Below are positions 30,388 through 33,632 of a DNA stretch of 33,632 nt, one piece after another. A model generated the notes under the pieces. That model made no database searches. It was not told where the DNA came from and was given only the letters and a program-made list of their open reading frames with translations. Source of the DNA: Ochromonas danica (Eukaryota; Sar; Chrysophyceae; Chromulinales; Chromulinaceae); NCBI GenBank assembly GCA_015146655.1, contig VKHL01000227.1, forward strand, positions 1 through 33,632, in the 5' to 3' direction. Position numbers and translations under genes: made by a program. Each line of letters begins with the position of its first letter. Within the stretch, counting starts at the first letter, position 1.

Positions 30388-32162
30388 TTAGGCAGTCTCC
30401 ACAGGGATGACCAATTCTTCCATTCCCAGTCCCTTTGGAGCCAATCGAGTCCACTTTCTGTGCAGTTCAGGTGCTCTATCTACAGCAGGAGGCCATGCAC
30501 CACCCGCCATGACCTCTTCGATCTCTTGCACGGTACGTGGACAAGTAGACAAAGTCTCGGGGCCATGCTCTGTCACCAATACCACGTCCTCGATACGAAC
30601 ACCACCAAATCCTCGGAACCTCTTCAAGACTTCTTGGTTGATATACTTACCTTGCACGGCATCATTACAGGCATTATCCAGCAGATAGTCCACAAAGTAG
30701 CAGCCAGGTTCATTGGTCAATACCATGCCCACTTCTAAGACACGTGCTGTGCGTAACTTATTCAAGCCAGGACGAGTAGAACGTGCCGGTGTTCCTGGGA
30801 TGTAGGCACCAACATCGTGTGTGTCACATCCAATAAGATGGCCTAGGCCATGAGGGAAGAAGACATAGCCCAAGGAAGCATTGGCGTAGTCTTCCAGGCT
30901 ACCATTATGTAAGATACCCACTTGCTGTAGTGCCTTCAAGATCTCTTTCTCTGCCAGGAGATGGCAATCAGTCCATAGATTGCCTGGTAGCATGTGAGCA
31001 TAGACAGCACGTTGAGCATTGAGGACAGCTTCATAGATAATGCGCTGGTCATCACTGAACTTCCCACTCACAGGATAAGAGCAAGTGATATCAGAGACAT
31101 AGCCATGGTACTCAGCACCCATATCTAGCAAAGCAAGGTCGTGAGAGGACAGCTGACGATTATTGGGTGCTGCAGCATGTCCATAGTGTAAGACAGCGCT
31201 ATTCGGACCACAGGCACAGATGGATGTATAGGCGCTCTTACGGCATCCACCATTCTTGTAGATCTCATAGAGAAACTGAGCTTCGAGCTCATACTCAAAG
31301 GTAGTGGATTGAATGGACCGCATGACTTGGACATGTGCCTGGCTAGCCACCCAAGATGCATAGCGCATCACTTCGACCTCTTCGTGGTTCTTAATCACAC
31401 GACATGCTGCCAAGAGGTTGTAGAGGATAGCTGTCTCAATCTTGCCCTCTTGATAGAACTTCTCCTCATTAGCAAAGTGTGCAGGTTTGGCCATGAGGCC
31501 AGAGTCAGAGTTCTCACCAGACATGAGGTGAATCTTCTTGCTCTCACTCCCTCCAGCTGTCTGCTCTGCAAGCCAAGAGGAGAGGTCATCCACGTAGAGC
31601 ACTTCATCCACTGCATAGCTGGCTTGGAAGTGAGAAGGTGGGTAGATCGCACCACACCACACGAGGTATTCACTGGGTAGCTTGGGAATGAAGAGGGTGG
31701 TCTTGCCAGTATCAAGGGAGATCGCACCGAACAGCCCACTCTCCTTCACACCAAAGAGGTACTGGAACCAGGAGTCTTGTCTAACAGACACACAAGCAGA
31801 CGAAGAGACAGATATGAGATGGCCCACTGTCACAATCAGAAGGTCGAAGGTGTAGGGATAGCAGCCCAGGAGGACCCGAACCACAGTCTGAATCACAGCC
31901 ACAGTGATAGTCCCTTCACAGTCTCAGTCGCAGTCACTCACCTGAAGACCAGCTCAGTGTCCGAGTCATATTGGTACTGCTGCTCACCACCTTCCAAGAG
32001 AACGACTCCTTCATGGATTCCTTGCTTGTGGAACAGTTGAAGTAATTTCTTTCTGGACTGTTGGTGCATATCCAAAGGTACAGCCAAGGTGCGATGCTTG
32101 CCTAATTGAAATAACGCGCGATTAGTCCATCCTGCGCCAGGTTGGGAATTAAATTGTGACAT
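30388..32162 (-). CDS. PEPD: Xaa-Pro dipeptidase (prolidase)
   Basis: Exons 32162-31942 and 31780-30388 (161-bp intron) give 537 residues. The N-terminal creatinase-like domain has GVVLLEGGEQQYQYDSDTE and WFQYLFGVKE. The C-terminal pita-bread metallopeptidase domain keeps all five metal ligands: two Asp in LLDMGAEYHGYVSDITC, His in FFPHGLGHLIGCDTHDVG, Glu in VLTNEPGCYF, and Glu in GVRIEDVVLVTEHG. It cleaves X-Pro dipeptides in the cytosol, normally as a Mn-dependent dimer. Length is close to the animal enzyme (about 490) with a somewhat longer C-terminus. The gene converges on the Myb gene 64 bp away. The start at 32162 is the first ATG of a frame matching the family from its first residues. 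Confidence 0.95.
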
Positions 32163-32317
32163 GATGTTAGTAGCTTGAGGTCTAAAGTGAGGTGGAGAGA
32201 GAGGATAGAAGCAAATGCTGACTGTTCAGGAACCACTTGTGGTCGAACCGCATTCATTGAAGATCAGCCAATCCTGAGAATTCCATGGAATTCCACGGAA
32301 TTCCTTGTTTCGAAGAA

Positions 32318-32475
32318 TGTTAGGATTATGGGCGAAGCCCTGTCCTTGTGTGGCTTGGGGTCTTAAACTAAGAAGACAATATTCACCACAACTAAACTTA
32401 ATTTAATTGAATATTGTCTTCTTAGTTTAAGACCCCAAGCCACACAAGGACAGGGCTTCGCCCATAATCCTAACA
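32318..32475. repeat. Perfect 68-bp inverted repeat with 22-nt loop
   Basis: Arms 32318-32385 and 32408-32475 are exact reverse complements; the loop is 32386-32407 and AT-rich. The hairpin sits between the PEPD start and the RAD51D-like coding region and overlaps the apparent end of the latter. It could be a foldback element, a strong hairpin terminator for the RAD51D-like transcript, or a sequencing or assembly foldback. Confidence 0.95.
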
Positions 32476-33285
32476 AAGAAAGGACAAATGTGGCAAGTGC
32501 TCGCAATAGCATCCAGACTTGACTAATCAATGGGTGAACATTAGCTATGCTACTGAGTGCCCTCACACTGTTGACGGGGAGTGTATGACTTGTCCCATAG
32601 CCATTCCCATTCCCATTTACACTCCCACTGACACTCGCACTGACAGTCACACTGACACTGACAGATTGAGCTGGGGCAAACCTCTCTGACATATTGACAG
32701 ACTCTGTCAGATAAGGTGTAATCCATGGATGAAATGAATCTAAGATAATAATATGAAACCCTCGAGAAGGATCTCTTCGAATCTCATCATGTAATTTGGT
32801 GAGGAAGTCCATAGCAGAGAAGATGTCAAAGAGTCGTGCGATGGAGATGTTATCGAAGACTTCTGCTATGATCTCCTGCTTGGCTGTCTCTGATAGACCT
32901 TCACTACTCGCTGATTCTTGTAATTGACGCTCAAGTAAGAGGAGGTCAAGGAGGGCGTGTAGTTGTTGCAGGGAGAGTGTGTTTTGTGTGTCGAGGAAGA
33001 GCACGCGATAGCCTGCGAGAGCGTTGGTCAGGGCTGTATAGAAAGCACACTGAGTCTTGCCTGACTGTCCTTCCCCGACGACCAGCGTCATCAATCCAGG
33101 AGAAAGAAGGCCTCCCGGGTCTTCCCAACTGAGGAGGAAGAGGGGGCCATGGTGGGGATGGCGTTGGCAAAGTCTCTCAAAGTGACTGGTGCAGATCGTG
33201 CTGCTGCCGTCATGCCAGCAGGCTGTGGCTGGAGGAGTGCACAGGCCACGTGTTGTTTGATGACCTCCAACTCATCAAAGGTCAT
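32363..33285 (-). pseudogene. RAD51D: RAD51D-like RecA-family gene, apparently frame-broken and C-terminally truncated
   Basis: The main frame has LMTLVVGEGQSGKTQ (Walker A), YRVLFLDTQNTLSLQQL, IARLFDIFSAMDFLTKLHDE and GFHIIILDSFHPWITPYL (Walker B), which follow RAD51D in order and spacing. A matching N-terminal piece (MTFDELEVIKQHVACALLQP, then RSAPVTLRDFA) lies at 33285-33110 in another frame. No GT-AG intron that I can find joins the two, so a frameshift near 33110 is likely. After a VS/SG/NG dipeptide-repeat insert, the conserved second half of the RecA core (the VVVTNH-type strand and beyond) is missing. The frame runs into the inverted repeat and stops at 32363. RAD51D acts in homologous recombination. 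It may be a pseudogene or a gene damaged in assembly. Confidence 0.6.
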
Positions 33286-33423
33286 ACCAAGTGACTGACT
33301 TAACTACTGCCATGATTCACGTATCAACAAGTCTTCACCGGATAGAATTGGTGGAATATGACTATGAAAACGATCAAGAAGATGTATGTCAGATAATTAT
33401 CAGATCAGATAATTATGAGGGTA

Positions 33424-33466
33424 TTAACTTAAGAAGAGCAACAGTAACAGAGAGAATTAACTTAAG
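33424..33466 (+). promoter_or_regulatory. Paired TTAACTTAAGA elements
   Basis: Two copies of TTAACTTAAGA, at 33424 and 33457, lie 33 bp apart in the AT-rich region upstream of the RAD51D-like gene. The same word occurs as a pair at 23462/23483 and singly at 28534. Regulatory function is inferred only from recurrence and placement. Confidence 0.35.
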
Positions 33467-33632
33467 AGGGAGTTTAGATCAAGAGAGAGAGAGAGAGAGT
33501 AAAATGGTGGAAATACAAGATATTGATCATCAAGCATCTTATTTACGATACAATTAAGATGTGCGATGGCGCAATATTGGAAAATATAGAAACAGGAGTG
33601 GAGCCGTTGCCTTGGTTGTTTATGATTTGCAT

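Noticed and set aside
33312-33557. Plus-strand ORF of about 81 residues at the right edge
   Set aside because: It spans two TTAACTTAAGA words and a GA microsatellite and has no family features; kept only as a regulatory region.

Overview
The window is nuclear DNA from a compact eukaryotic genome, most likely a free-living protist. Most genes carry short GT-AG introns (about 60 to 250 bp, one of 768 bp), neighbours are packed head to head or tail to tail, and the proteins are eukaryote-type: RAMP4/SERP, PYROXD1, a DHHC palmitoyltransferase, AFG1, prolidase, a RAD51D-like RecA protein, a multi-repeat Myb protein and PDI pieces. The lineage cannot be fixed from sequence alone. There is no operon structure, tRNA, rRNA or CRISPR array that I can see. 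Splice sites were assigned by eye from consensus, phase and protein continuity.

Left third (1-12.7 kb). A RAMP4-like ER tail-anchored protein (221-568, +) converges on a seven-exon gene (6179-902, -) for a 1601-residue secreted protein. That protein has a signal peptide, two EGF modules, a long Gly-rich strand-repeat region and a C-terminal Peptidase S74 / intramolecular chaperone domain with an apparent Ser-Lys dyad. A divergent promoter leads to a TPR co-chaperone-like membrane protein (6451-7404, +). Next come a four-exon PYROXD1 orthologue (7833-10079, +) and, convergent with it, a three-exon Methyltransf_16 protein (12080-10207, -) whose last intron holds a 46-bp minisatellite. A small unrecognised ORF (12342-12674, +) is divergent from the methyltransferase.

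Middle (12.7-25.5 kb). About 2.2 kb has no convincing gene. Then come a four-exon GAF-like protein (18074-14918, -) and an intronless four-TM protein (19876-18713, -). From 19.9 to 25.3 kb lies a rearranged block. Two direct repeats of about 1.22 kb, each carrying the same DHHC palmitoyltransferase gene, flank a 2.9-kb island. The island holds the 3' part of a PDI gene at its left end, the internal/5' part of PDI at its right end (a circular permutation), a truncated PPR fragment, and an intronless 326-residue ORF of unclear family. The right-hand DHHC copy looks like the parent. The left-hand copy has an N-terminus taken from the antisense strand of PDI.

Right third (25.5-33.6 kb). A small Tudor-like protein (25548-25970, +), an AFG1-type mitochondrial ATPase with a long C-terminal extension (28290-26175, -), a seven-repeat Myb/SANT protein (28612-30323, +), prolidase PEPD (32162-30388, -), and a RAD51D-like gene (33285-32363, -). 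The last appears broken by a frame discontinuity and by a 68-bp perfect inverted repeat where the C-terminal half should be.

The genes do not form one pathway; this is ordinary housekeeping plus one striking surface/secreted protein and one recently rearranged island. Two short words, TTCCATGGAA and TTAACTTAAGA, recur five times each, far more than chance predicts.
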